This document shows, piece after piece, positions 1 to 11,221 of a stretch of 64,000 nt of DNA. The stretch's first letter is position 1, and each line of letters begins with the position of its first letter. The stretch spans positions 124,001-188,000 of the forward strand of contig SSNU01000289.1 of the NCBI GenBank assembly GCA_012064415.1, given 5' to 3'. The notes under the pieces are model-generated. The model made no database searches, was not told where the DNA came from, and was given only the letters and a program-made list of their open reading frames with translations. The translations under genes were made by a program, and so were the position numbers. This stretch comes from Gyrodactylus bullatarudis (taxonomy: Eukaryota; Platyhelminthes; Monogenea; Gyrodactylidea; Gyrodactylidae).

Positions 1-185
1 TCGAAAAACGGTCTAATCTTGGTCAGAGCGAATATTTTCAGAAAATTTTTTAATATCCACAACTTATCGGCTTATTTTATAATGGAATTCGTAAAGTAAA
101 TTTTTACCTGACTTTCCTGAGAAAAATTTTGAGTTCTTTGTAAAAAAAGTAAATTCTGATCTTCATGTCAGCTAGCTTTATATAC
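1..185. repeat. Family B interspersed repeat, right-hand end
   Basis: The segment ends in the motif TCTGATCTTCATGTCAGCTA, followed by TTTATAT. The same ending, TCTCATCTTCATATCAA(C/T)TAGC with small changes, recurs near 17300, 18300, 55640 and 59075. The body (a gene-like ATTTTTGAGTTCTTTGTAAA stretch before the motif) is shared with 55560-55660. The left part lies outside the window. Confidence 0.55.
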
Positions 186-1082
186 GAAAGTCCATACTTT
201 GGAAGTGCTAGAAACTTCTCAATCTCAAATCTTGATCTGAGAAATAATTTACTCAGAAAATGAAGCTCTCATATTATATACTGTATTACGTGGTTATCTT
301 GCAATGATATAAAAAGTTACTGGTTTATCATTCTAGTGTGCATGTTCCTGAACAAATAAAGATTGTCAACTAACTGGAATATCATCCTAAATTAAAAATT
401 CATTAAAGAGAATTGATCAAACGAATGATTTCATTTTGAATTAATCTGATCTGAGAAATCGTTATCTCTCTCTTTCTGACTCATCAATTGCATATGCTAG
501 ATAAATTGGCATTGATTTGTGAATAGTTTTTTTTCTTTTGACAATACCTGGAACTATCACTGATCACTGATCAGTAATCACTGATTACCTACTAGGCGTT
601 ACCTAGTAAAACAAATAAACAATACAATTATTGTTGATATTAATTGAAATGCGACCTTGTTTCGAAAATATGAGTAAGATTTTCCCTAGTAAATCGACAG
701 AATAGAAAATATTTTACACCAATCCCTGAAAAATAAATCCTTTGTTTTAGATAGTATGATTCTTTTAACTTTTTATCCATGTTCGGTAATTTTGTATTTG
801 GAATCCACTGATTTTATGATTCAAATTTTACAGTTTTTTTATTGATTCATAAATCTCGGTTGTTTCTGGAGAGTAATTAGAAAGTATCGTTTGAATATGT
901 GAGGTAATTAATGAAGAAAATTGAATATCAGGGCATATTTTGATCAATGGAAACCATAAATAGATAAAATCTTTTGATAAATACAGGAATGATAGGAATA
1001 ACCGCACAGTCTGTGTGACCTTGAAATGACCTTGAATCCTATTGGCTAGAATATAACGATAATTTTCGTTTGGTTCTAAACT

Positions 1083-1250
1083 CATAAGGAAGCTCAGAGA
1101 AGACAGACGTATATTATAGTGATAAACGTTATATTTCGCCGGGTCTCTTCAGACTCTACCCCGGTAACATTTAAATACTATTACAATGCAAAATATTCTC
1201 TGGCTTCCATTGGCCTCACTAGGGAGGGGTAAAGAGTTTTCAACGTGAAA
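1083..1250. repeat. Family C repeat with CCGGGT/ACCCCGG hairpin
   Basis: The core TATTTCGCCGGGTCTCTTCA is followed by GACTCTACCCCGGT, so CCGGGT pairs with ACCCCGG around a short loop. A second copy lies at 48200-48260, which also shares the upstream ACTCATAAGGAAG. A third, diverged copy is at 33006-33180. No coding content is seen. The class is unknown. Confidence 0.55.
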
Positions 1251-2254
1251 AACTCTGCTCACAACTAACGATAATTATCTATTATAATAGAAAAAGTACC
1301 AATTCAAATATTTTATACTTAAAAATATGTTTTTCAGGTGAAAAAATTAACAGAACTGTAATTTTTAAAGGAAATTTTTATCTAATTTTTTACAGCTTGA
1401 TAATATCCATCGAATAGTGAAATCATAATTTGGTTACTACGATTTGAAAAAATGCAATTGTAATTTGCAATTTTGTAAATTCATACACCTTCTTTCTAAT
1501 TATAATAACACGTTATTGATGCAAATTAATATACTCTAATAATAAATCACTTGCAGAAAAATGATTGATCTTCCAAATACCGAAAAAACTGTACATTTAT
1601 TGAATATTTTGATAAAGTTATTGTGTTATGTTTAGATTCTATATTTTTGATAGGACTTTAATTTCTGATACAACTGTTTATATATGACTTTGATTCTATT
1701 TTCAGCCTGTTCCCTAAATTTTTCACATTGTAAAATTAAATAATCAACAGCAGTTAATTCCGAGGTTTTACTGGCTTTTCTTTTGTATTGAAGGAATGGC
1801 TCAAAATTATCTCTTTAAGCTGAAAATATTATTTCTTTATTGCTTCTTTAGTTTGATTGACCCTGAAAACTTTACACCTCTAGCTTTCTCATCTGTAAAC
1901 TAATCATGATAAATGATCAATATATTTGATTCAATACGAACATTAAAGCTTTTAAGTTTCTAGTTTTTCTCGAATGAAATAAATAGGTCATCTTTTGATA
2001 ATCTCAAGTCCCATGGTCCACAACCGTTGTCATAAATATTAAAATTATTACATTGTTGTAATACGATCATAGATAGAATTTCCGGTTACATTAGAGAATA
2101 AATGCCCGTCAAGTTTCATGACTATCAAAAGCTCTCAGTTTCTTCATCATAAAGATAATTAAATTACTGAAAGGTGTAAAGATTTTCTCAATTCACAAAA
2201 GTTTGTTCAATTCTTGTAAAAGATAAACTTGAATCCATATATCTTACTACACGT

Positions 2255-2856
2255 ATTAATATGAAGATGGGAATTTATGCTTTTAACAAAATTATGAATT
2301 TTTTCATCAAGAAATCGAATTTGATCAAGATTTTTCGGAATCTAGATCGTAGGTTCCACTTTCAGGATCTGAAGAAAAAAAATTTGAAAAAAATCAAATT
2401 TTAGGAAAGTTATGGCATATTTCAAATCTAGCGATGGCGCCGGATTCCCATTTTTATGAACTTTGAGTTAATAGTTTTTGTTGATTAGTGAAAATGTTCA
2501 AAAAATCAAAATTCGATTTTCACACGAAGATGGGCGGATTCCCAAAATATGAATCAGCATATTTGATTTCTTTGACTAATCGGGATCCTAAAAATCAACT
2601 TTTGATCATTCTCTCACTTTTAAATCAACAAAAATTATCAACTCAAAGTTCAAAAAAATGGGAATCCGGCGCCATCGCTAGATTTGAAATATGCCATCAC
2701 TTTCCTAAAATTTGATTTTTTTCAAATATTTTTTCTTCAGATCCTGAAAGTGGAACCTACGATCTAGATTCCGAAAAATCTTGATCAAATTCGATTTCCT
2801 GATGAAAAAATTCATAATTTTGTTAAAAGCATAAATTCCCATCTCCATATTAATTA
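2255..2856. repeat. Family A foldback element (about 230-bp arms)
   Basis: The left arm (2255-2485) is repeated in inverted orientation at 2624-2856 with only scattered mismatches and small indels, leaving a loop of about 140 bp. The outer end reads ATATGAAGATGGGAATTTAT. The loop carries a motif with CATATTTGATTTCTTTGACT that recurs at 19640-19850 and 58370-58500. This is a non-autonomous foldback or MITE-like element; its transposase family cannot be named from the arms. The frame 2488-2715 inside it is not a gene. Confidence 0.75.
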
Positions 2857-5145
2857 GCTTTATATTAACGGCTCAAATATTCGGGGATTCCAAGTCAGAT
2901 AATAAATATAAAAATAAGAAATGGTACAGTCTGTATCGTGTACACCCTAAATTTTCTATTACTTATTTCTTGCAGAGTTTAAATCTCAGCCTTGTTAGGT
3001 TTAGCTTTCAGAAAGTTTCTGACACAAATGCTAATTAAGTTATTGAATTTTCCTATGATATTAAATAACTTGAAGGAATGGTATTCAAAAAGGGCCAAGA
3101 TTGGAAATCCCCATTCGTATAAAACCTTCCTATTTTGTGGAAAATAGTAGTTCTTAAATTTCCTTGCTCAAGTGTTGTTTTTATGATAATACAATCTCAA
3201 ATGTATAATTTGTCCAAAAGTCGCTTCAAATAAAAAAGGATTGGTTAGTGTGAAATATGGGAGATAATTTGAATTCCTCTTTTTTACTTAACTCTTTCAT
3301 CCACTTGACTCATTTCTCATTTTTTGGATGGGTTTATTCCCAGAAATCTAGCTCATAGAAATAAAAAAATAGCACAGGTCTATTCGTCTTTTCCTCAAAA
3401 TTTTCACACACAATATAGGTGTTTGAAAGGGTTCAATGGGTTCAGAACCCTAGACAATCTTAGATGAAATTTCATAAGAGACCAGCATTGATCAAAACAG
3501 CTTGGCAGCTTAGACTATTTTTATAATATAGCAAGGATGACAGGTTGAAGAATGACGAATAGACCTAGGCTATTCTTGTCAAAATCTCTACCCTATAAGT
3601 TATATTTTTGGGAATTACCCTATCGAATATGACACATTTTATTTATAACACCAATTCAGACACGTGATGGGAATTTGAATCGAAAAACAAGATTTTTATA
3701 AAAAATAATGTTATTGGGAACATTCTGTCTTGATCTATATAATACATGGAAGGTAGCCAAAGAGAGATTAAGCAAGTCCAATATAGGCTTGGTTTGTTGC
3801 TTTAACTATCCAAAACCCATAGACTTGAAAAAGATTTTGGGTTACTTTCAATCAATCATTCAGTCTTATCAAGACCTATCATCTCCTACATTCTAAAGGT
3901 TTGAATCGTTTTTTATGCTACATTTTTAATCTTGTTAGTCTTGATAGTACACGAGTTTTAAACCTTTCGGTGGTGATGTTCATTTTTCAACTTTATTAGT
4001 TCGGCAGATTTAAAGTTGAAATTGAAACGAAAAATGAAAGCTTGAATCAGTAATATTTCAGACGAAATAGTATTTTCATTGCTAAATTTTCGGATTGTAT
4101 GAAATTAATCTCAGCTCCGAACAGGTTCAAGGTTATATAGATATCGATAAGACCTGATGGAATACAAATTCCTCTCAAATAACGTAAATTTCATTGAAAG
4201 AGAAAATTAGCTCGCAGCGTATACACAGATAAAACGCTCCCGATTTCATTTATTTTTACGTCGATTCGATTCAAGATTAAAACTAATTCACTGGTGGAAC
4301 TCTTTCTGTCCATTATTTGTTGGATTACTCGAAAACATTTCCTTGAGTCGATGTCACATAAAACTGTTGAGTTGAAAGATACGAGTCAATTTTAATATTT
4401 CATATGAATTAATCTGGTCCTCTCAACTTGGTTAACTCAATATTAACCTGTATACATATCTTTTATCCCAGAGCTTTCTTTCAATCTGTAGAATAATAAC
4501 TCATCTTTTTCCCTCTTTCAGTTACAGATATTCACAACACTTACTGGTAATGGTAAGCAAGTATGTATTCAATAATTATCGAAAAAGAGACAGACTCCTG
4601 ATTACAAGTTATATTAAATAACCCTTGGAGAATCCAGGAAATTGATAGAGTGACAGTTGTGAACAAGATTCTAACCAGATATTACTATATTTTTATTCAA
4701 AAAGAATAATATTAATTTTTATGAACGAATAAGTTTCTACATTTAATAATTTATACAAGAAAGAGAGAGATTACAAAGCAATTGCTTACGGCCAAGAGAT
4801 TTACGCTACCCCCCCCCATCCAACACTTGAACCATTGCAATTGTAGATTAACAAAACCCATTCATGGTAACAATCCTGAGCTACAATTAGTGTGCAACGA
4901 ATTCGGTTGGAACTAAGTTTGTAGAAAGATGGAAAACATTTAACCCTATTTCGTATTAGTAATGATAATAATGTTTTTTTTTGTCAAAACCCTAATGAAT
5001 AAAACAACTCAAGTACATATCAGAATTCAACGAGAAGAATTAAAAACAACCCTATCTTTGAAATAATTGAAGAGTGACAAAATAAATTCTTGATAAACAA
5101 ATATAAATTGTATAAAAATTACTTTACATTTATTAAAGATGAGTA

Positions 5146-6433
5146 TTATTTGGGACGTTTAGCTCCACCTTTAGCAGGAGTAGTTGTGGGTCTTTTCCTA
5201 CTGCTAGACGGAGTTTCCTTTTTGGCGCCAGGGCGCACAGGAGTCTTGGATGGCTAGATAAAAAATGAATTAGTAATCGATTTCATATGCAAGATGCATT
5301 ATACTCAATTGCTTGAAGGAAAACTTTTGAAAAACTCACATCAGCGGGTTTCATCGAAAAGAATGAGTCTATCCGACCCTGGCTAGAACTGCTCTTTGAC
5401 TTGATCAACTTTTTGACACCATTACGGACTCTTTCTTCGCTAAAAAGGAAATTTTTAAAGGAAAATCAAAAACTCACGCAAAACCATTTTTCCCACAGAG
5501 GAACTCAACTAATCCTTCCTCGTCTGGATCTGTCCATTTCAATTCAATCTCATCTGGATTAATGACATCAGGATTCTTGAACAATTCTCTGGCTCGTTGG
5601 TAGGGCCAATCTTCAGGTACAGAGTACTTGGAGTCTCCCTTTGAAAAGGACTCGATAATCTCTTCAAGATTGTTATACTTTTCAAGTAAATCTTTGGCCT
5701 TTTTTGGGCCAACTCCTTTAATTGAATCGAGATAATCACAGCCAAGGAGAATGCTCAAGTCGATAAACTTGTCTTGATCCATGTTTAGACCAGCCAGCAC
5801 TTTGCTGAGATTGAATTCTTTAATTGGAAGCTTTCTAGCCTCACTAAAAGTTAAATGACGGAGGAGGACAGGCGCTCCAAATGTAAGACTGTCCATATCT
5901 TCAGTTCCAACTGCGTAGACTTTGCCAGATTTGGCAAGTACAGCACACTGGGCTTCAGCTTCACCCGGAGCATCTACATAAGGTATTCCCATTAATTTCA
6001 ACAGTTTCTTGCAATCTTCGTTGTGCTGTGGTGTAACTTTGACGAGACGTTTGGAGAACTTTTCAATTGCCTCGGCGTTATCTTCTGCTTGGGCTTTCTC
6101 AAGCTCGCGGTTGGCTTCTTCACGTCGTTCCTTTCTTTTTTCAAGTTCACCTCCTTTCATATCGGGAGGCTTTCCTTCAAATACGTAACATGGTTTAATT
6201 CCATTCTCAACAAGACGTAGAGTCCTATAAAATGTACCCATGAGATGACTAGTTGATTCTCCGTCTTCATTTGTGAGAGTATTTCCTTCACTTCTGACAG
6301 CAACTAGAAATTGGTAAATGCACATTGAGGCATCAATAGCTACTTTCCGGCCAAAAAATTCTTTAATCTCATGGGTCTTGATGGCATTTGGAACAGTGTC
6401 GCTTATAAATTTTGTAAGTCCTTGAATTCCCAT
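5146..6433 (-). CDS. FEN1: Flap endonuclease 1, three exons, complete
   Basis: Structure-specific 5' nuclease that removes 5' flaps during Okazaki-fragment maturation and long-patch base excision repair in the nucleus. Exons are 5478-6433, 5340-5439 and 5146-5253, phases agree, and the protein is 387 aa (human 380). The start [10 protein letters not shown] gives the conserved N-terminal Gly2. Family metal ligands are visible: Asp34 in VAIDASM, the GEAEA pair, TEDMD, and Asp in LLGCDY followed by the helix-hairpin-helix [12 protein letters not shown]. The position of human Asp86 (VFDGKPP) is Glu86 here (VFEGKPP). The PCNA-binding box QGRIDSFF is in exon 2, and exon 3 encodes a basic Lys/Arg tail typical of the FEN1 C terminus. 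The intron between exons 1 and 2 is only 38 nt; the next is 86 nt. Identification is certain; the effect of Glu86 is inference. Confidence 0.97.
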
Positions 6434-6850
6434 ATTGATAATAAATTGATTGAGGTTTCAAAATCTGATTTTCTGTCTAAATTGGAAATTTATCTTGAAT
6501 GTGACAATTGAAACAATGTTAAATTTACTTTAATGAATCATGTTTTGTTTAAATCTTGTATTTTTTAAAATTAAAATTTGATCTCAAATTCAAAATTTCC
6601 CTCAACAATTTGTCAATGATAATTGATATCTCAGCCTCAGACCGTACTGCTTATGATAAAATACTTGGTTTATATGGAATTCTTTTTCAAATTAAGACAT
6701 TATGTTGAATGATTAAACTTGAATTAGATGCAAAACGAAAAGAAGATCTAATCATTTTGTAAGAAGAAGCTGAAAAAAAACTTTGTCTCTTCTCTTCTAA
6801 CCTACTATTCTTCATGGATTCAGATCTGTAATCTCTAATCTAATAGAGAT
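6434..6850. other. Intergenic, upstream of FEN1
   Basis: AT-rich spacer upstream of the FEN1 start. It should hold the FEN1 promoter, but I see no clear TATA box or other element I can defend. Confidence 0.5.
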
Positions 6851-7229
6851 TTCCTTGTGTAATCATCCGATTTTGCAACGCAGAATCTGCAGATTCTGCA
6901 TAGATATTGAAAAAGTTTTAGACAAACTTCCAAGAATCTTGGACCAAGAACAAGTCACTTTTAACGGGAAGCTCTCATCTTTAACATCAATTAACTTATT
7001 TATTAACCCATTTATCTTTAACGTCATTTTCTCGACGTCCTCTGCTTCCAATGTCAAAGCAGACGACATCAAGATCTTGATGGATCTGGAATTCTATGTG
7101 ACCAGGTCACATTGTGACCTCCCTATTTGTACATCGAAAAAGCTTGAGCTTATTCAGCTCTTAGAACTTGCTTCGGGCCTTTCTCTTTTATAAAGAGCTA
7201 TTAGAGCACGCTGGCTTTGGCATATCTCA

Positions 7230-7482
7230 TCTTCTACATGCCAATACTCACCTAAATGACCAATACAACCTAAGTTCAGTTACAGGATGTTCAAATACAG
7301 ACTTGTCAACGCATCAGGTTTCCACGCCAACCGAATAGAAGCTATATGGAGTGCAGTTAAGCCTGAATGTTATTCAGTTCGGAACAATAGAAAAGCCCTG
7401 AACCAATATCTGTTCCGAAGAAAAAATCAAAAGAAGATATTGTCAGCAACATTCAAGGCGATCAAAGATATTTATCGTTGAT
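7230..7482 (+). pseudogene. Merlin/IS1016-like transposase C-terminal fragment
   Basis: The frame at 7287-7481 reads YRLVNASGFHANRIEAIW, then SAVKPECYSVRNN, then ALNQYLFRR. This follows the pattern of ISXO2/IS1016-type DDE transposases, where VNHS...HTNTIEGxWxxxK is followed by L..YL.E..FRR. Merlin elements are the eukaryotic members of this group. The usual acidic catalytic pattern is incomplete and the upstream region (6855-7200) has open frames I cannot align, so this is a dead remnant. The assignment rests on motif resemblance only; a profile search with ISXO2/DDE_Tnp_IS1595 would decide. Confidence 0.42.
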
Positions 7483-7789
7483 TAATTTAAATAAAGATTT
7501 TATATTTAACAATTTATATATCGTTTAACTCTTGTTAATGAATTCTGGAAGCTACTCGTAACTTATTACAGGGGTTATTTCATATTAAAAAACCTTCGCT
7601 CCTAAACTGAACATTAACTGTAAAATCTTTATGCCCAGATCTTTTTCTCCCCCCTCTTATCCTCTACACAAAAGGAAACTAGATGCAATAGAGCTGAAGC
7701 TGATAATGTCGGAAAAAAATGTTAAGTCGCATATTTTAGAAAGTCATGGATCCCTTCAAAAACTTCATTTTACACATTAAAATTTTATT

Positions 7790-8421
7790 TTCCCTCTCCA
7801 AAGAGGAAATGATTTTATCAGAAGCGAAATGGATCATATTGAAACCTCTCTATCTTACCTCGGTCTCTCTCTTAATCATTCGAAAATAAAGATTATGATC
7901 CTATCAAACAGAATTCCAATTGAACCATCGTATAATCTAATGGTAATAACCTCCATTAATGACCTCGGGTTTAACTACAACTCTAAGATTAGCACAAAAA
8001 GCCATGCTCTAATAATATCAAAAGCCATGAACTGCAAGTGCTACTTCCTCAAAAAGTTCGTCATGTCTTCTAACATAAGACTAACCCTCTTCAAAAGTGT
8101 TATTCAGAATAACTTATTCTTTCACACTTTAACTATGTTGCAGGACTCTTATGTCCAATTCCTCAGACAATATGTAAGGAGATGGAAAGGATTCAATACC
8201 TTTATCTCCGCTCCTGTCTTGGCCATCATTCTTACAAGAAACTCTTAGAGATAACTAATATGTATCCCTTATGGTTCCGAAGAATTGCAACTGCAGCATC
8301 CCTTTACATTAAACGACTTTCCACACCTCAATCAAGATATAACCTCAGACAAGGGAGTGGGTTTTCTATCTTGCTTCACACCATACTCCCCTTAAGAGCC
8401 AGATTTCAGATCAATTTTTAA
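7790..8421 (+). pseudogene. Non-LTR retrotransposon reverse transcriptase, C-terminal remnant
   Basis: The frame at 7829-8248 shows the LINE reverse-transcriptase thumb pattern: YLGLSLNHSKIKIMI, then INDLGFNYNSKISTKSHAL, then a Lys-rich helix and LTLFKSVIQ. After a frameshift near 8170 the homology continues in the frame 8182-8421, with IERIQ-like MERIQYLYLRSCLG, YPLWFRRI, YNLR and LPLRARFQINF, the usual CR1/jockey-like C-terminal pattern (y..rL..l.l..L..RR...DL..fY). The catalytic FADD box is not present, so this is a truncated and frameshifted copy. A related copy lies on the opposite strand at 9099-9411. Confidence 0.6.
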
Positions 8422-9098
8422 AAAAATGAAATTATCACAGATATGCATTTATCTTACTCAATTTATACCAGATTCGCATAATTATTTCTGTAACTATTTT
8501 AAATAACTTATTTTATGAATAAAAATCTATTATATATATTTTTCATTTCAAAAATCATTCAATAAAATATTTCATGACTTTGGAGCAAAAAAATGTGGAA
8601 TATCTTTTGAGTCGGTCTCAAGTAATAGAATGCTGAGAAATAACTCTTTAAAATCACTATATTTCTTTGACAGATTACCTTTAATTTTTAATGAATTAAG
8701 GAAAAAGAGCATCCCTCTTGAGAAAAAAGAAATTTATAAATTTTTACAATCTACACTAATAGACAATAAAGAGTTTATTTTATTTTTTATCTTAAATGGG
8801 TAATGCTTGAGGTAATTACCTATTATAATAGGTGGAACATGGTCAGAATGAAGCAAAACTAAGCTTTTATAAGCTTCGAGTTTAATTTCTGATGCAGATG
8901 AAAAACAGTTAAAACAACAAAGATGTTTACTAATGATGCCAATCTTGGCAATGGGTGAAATTTTATGATTAGAGGAGATTTCAAAGTTTTGAGGTGTCAA
9001 GAAAAAATCCTCTCGGAGATTACATAGAGATGATCCGGGAAGATCTAATCCTAAATTTGTTGAGTGACTTGTAGTTATTATACTAGATTTTTATTTGA

Positions 9099-9411
9099 AA
9101 TAATTACTAAGCATATTGTGATTATCTGGTACAAATGATCTTAAATATGAACATATGTTGGCAATGTTTTTATCTTTAAACTGAGAGAAGTTAATTTGAA
9201 ATCTTGTGCGAAGGGGGAGGAGTACATTAAATAATATGGAATATCCTCTTGCTGATCGCAGGTTGTAGTGGCTATTCGGTTGAGTAGCATACCTGGAGTA
9301 CAGGAACGCAGAGGCTGAGATGCGTCTAAGCCATAAAGGAAATAATTTTGCACGTTTAACTAAATCATTATAGGATAGAGGGCCAAAGCACGTTCTGAGA
9401 TAAATGTAAAG
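9099..9411 (-). pseudogene. Non-LTR retrotransposon C-terminal remnant, opposite strand
   Basis: Read on the minus strand, one frame gives FGPLSYNDLVKRAKLFPLWL followed by RRISASAFLY, NSHYNLRSARGYSIL and LPLRTRFQINF, ending with a stop after SNYFK near 9099. It matches the plus-strand remnant at 8240-8420 residue for residue over YPLWFRRI, YNLR, G(F/Y)SIL and LPLR(A/T)RFQINF. It is therefore a second copy of the same LINE family inserted in the opposite direction. Only the C-terminal end survives, as expected for 5'-truncated LINE insertions. Confidence 0.6.
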
Positions 9412-9599
9412 TATGCCATGAGTAAAAAGGGTTGATGCCAGTTATAAGAATATAGCGCTTTTATTTCGTGGCATACTCATCAGCTTTTACATGCCAGATT
9501 TATATAACGAAAATTGTGTACAAAATATTGGTTTTAGCTCTCATTGGTTGTTCTCTGGTGCGTGTGTATACTAATAACATAGACTCTTCGGGACTCAAA

Positions 9600-10125
9600 G
9601 GACACAAAAATGTTCTCTTTGGACGTTGAATCACTCTTCACGAATATTCCTCTGGGAGAAACAGTCGAATATATCATTGAAAGAACTGAACAAGTCGTCC
9701 CAAAATTCCCACTAACAAGTGCAACATTGAGAAGACTGATAAACTTATGTTGCAGAAATGTAGTTTTTTCATTCAATGATAAACTATACGTACAAAAAGA
9801 TGGAGTAGCAATGGGATCACCACTCGGCCCATTATTAGCAGAAGCTTTCATGGACAAGATGGAAACCCAAAACTTAAAACAAACAATTCAAAAGACAAAG
9901 CACTATATTAGATAATTAAAGACACAGATGACCAGTAAGAGATCCTCAATTCGTTCAATAAGGCCCATCCAAATCTAAAATTCACTATAGAAAACGAATC
10001 TAACCAGACACATTTATAGGAGACTAGAAGAGAGAATCAATGAACATCTATATACAGGCACAACAGCCATAAGGGAACATACGAGAACCTGTCCAGAAAA
10101 AGTTTCCCCCATTAAACTTTGAAAT
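9600..10125 (+). pseudogene. Penelope-like element remnant (RT core and GIY-YIG end)
   Basis: The frame at 9610-9915 starts FSLDVESLFTNIPLGETVEY and continues with YVQKDGVAMGSPLGPLLAEA, the two most characteristic reverse-transcriptase blocks of Penelope-like elements (SFDVVSLFTNVP and Q..GVAMGSPLSP). Further on, 10016-10110 reads RRLEERINEHL and then AIREHTRTCP, the ending of the GIY-YIG endonuclease domain that follows RT in these elements. The (F/Y)xDD box region between them is missing and the frame is broken, so the copy is internally deleted. The RT call is firm; the endonuclease piece is likely. Confidence 0.65.
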
Positions 10126-10147
10126 ATATATATAAGGGAATCTGAAA

Positions 10148-11101
10148 TTATTCTAAATCTTCCATCTGGAGGGCTGGCGGATAATATTTCTCGATATTTA
10201 AACATGCATTTCGAACTTTTTCTTCTGTACAGACATCAAAGGACGCAGTTGCAATGGCCTCAAGATTCCTCAATCGATGTTCTTGCATTGTTAAGGGCCC
10301 TTGATCTCTGTTATATCTAAAAATTTCTGGCCTCACTTCAGAAAGCTTTTTCTTGACTTCTGACTTAAAAACACTCCAAATAAGCTCGATTGGATTAAGC
10401 AAGAACGAATAAGGTGCCAGGCGAAGAACTGTCACATCTGGGAGATTTTCTGCAACAACTTCACAGTTTGAATGGGCTGGTGCATTGTCAACAACGATAG
10501 TGAGAGGATAGTTTCTGTCCCTACAAATCTGGATGAGCTCTTCCAGCCACTCTTTTTGTCCTCTACAATTACCGTCAACGATTGTGGCCCTTTTACCGAT
10601 CATTGATCGTCCTTCCTTACGTTTCAAAAACAGATTGAAGTTCGTTTCGTCGATCCAAACAATGTGATTTCCTTGGGATCTCTTATTCAAAAGCTCTCTG
10701 ACGTATACAGCCCGTTTCTCTTTATTGACTATACTGTTCATACCCAAAGGTATCTGCTGGACCTGTTTTAGAGTGATTTGTCTTGCGTCCAAGGCATTTC
10801 TGATTGTATTGATGCAGACATCCAAATTGTAATTTTCTCTGATGAAGTATCGGCATTCTTTGAGGGTTGCTTGGCTGTGCTCTTCAATTAAGTCAATAAG
10901 TGCGTTGATGTGAATGCCATTCATCTTCACGTAATTAGCTCCTCCTTTAGGCAATGGTAATAGACGATCTGACGAAATCCATTTGTATGCAGTAATATAC
11001 GATACATCAGATAACTCAGCAAATTCCCTCCAGCATCTGTTCTGATTTGCAAGTTCAATAATTTTAGCACGGACCTCTAAGGAGTGTTTCTTGTAAGGCA
11101 T
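10148..11101 (-). CDS. Tc1/mariner/IS630-superfamily DDE transposase, internally deleted
   Basis: Uninterrupted 317-codon frame starting MPYKKHSLEVRAKII; I prefer this Met over the one 40 codons upstream because the protein family begins at the helix-turn-helix. Residues 5-45 form the HTH, with a second winged-helix region at about 60-115. The catalytic triad is visible: Asp151 in WIDETNFN, Asp205 in VVDNAPAH and Glu239 in LNPIELIW (33 residues between the last two). The spacing Asp151-Asp205 is only 54, against roughly 90 in the family, so about 35-40 residues are missing in frame after GKRATIVDGN. The protein is probably inactive. I could not find terminal inverted repeats at the flanks. 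Enzyme role: cut-and-paste DNA transposition. Confidence 0.8.
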   Translation of the reverse strand: MPYKKHSLEVRAKIIELANQNRCWREFAELSDVSYITAYKWISSDRLLPLPKGGANYVKMNGIHINALIDLIEEHSQATLKECRYFIRENYNLDVCINTIRNALDARQITLKQVQQIPLGMNSIVNKEKRAVYVRELLNKRSQGNHIVWIDETNFNLFLKRKEGRSMIGKRATIVDGNCRGQKEWLEELIQICRDRNYPLTIVVDNAPAHSNCEVVAENLPDVTVLRLAPYSFLLNPIELIWSVFKSEVKKKLSEVRPEIFRYNRDQGPLTMQEHRLRNLEAIATASFDVCTEEKVRNACLNIEKYYPPALQMEDLE

Positions 11102-11221
11102 TGTAAAAATTGTAAATGAAGATGTTTGCATCACATAAATAATAAAAAGTCCAAGGTCCCGTGCATTCTGATTGGTTAATATTACTTTAGTACCGCATAC
11201 ATGGTGTATAATATCATACAT

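Larger units (their letters stand above)
1..5145. other. Gene-free repeat-bearing stretch
   Basis: I find no convincing gene here. The longest open frames (for example 2488-2715 and 3708-3896 on +) are short, AT-rich, lack recognisable motifs and, in the first case, lie in the loop of an inverted repeat. The stretch holds a family-B repeat end (1-185), a family-C repeat (1083-1250) and a long foldback element (2255-2856), each listed separately. The rest is AT-rich sequence in which I see nothing further. Confidence 0.6.

Noticed and set aside
2488..2715. 75-codon plus-strand frame
   Set aside because: Loop and right arm of the family-A foldback element; no motif.
3708..3896. 62-codon plus-strand frame
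   Set aside because: No motif, neighbour or splice evidence; within chance expectation for AT-rich DNA of this length.
6023..6220. Plus-strand open frame over FEN1
   Set aside because: Antisense shadow of FEN1 exon 1.
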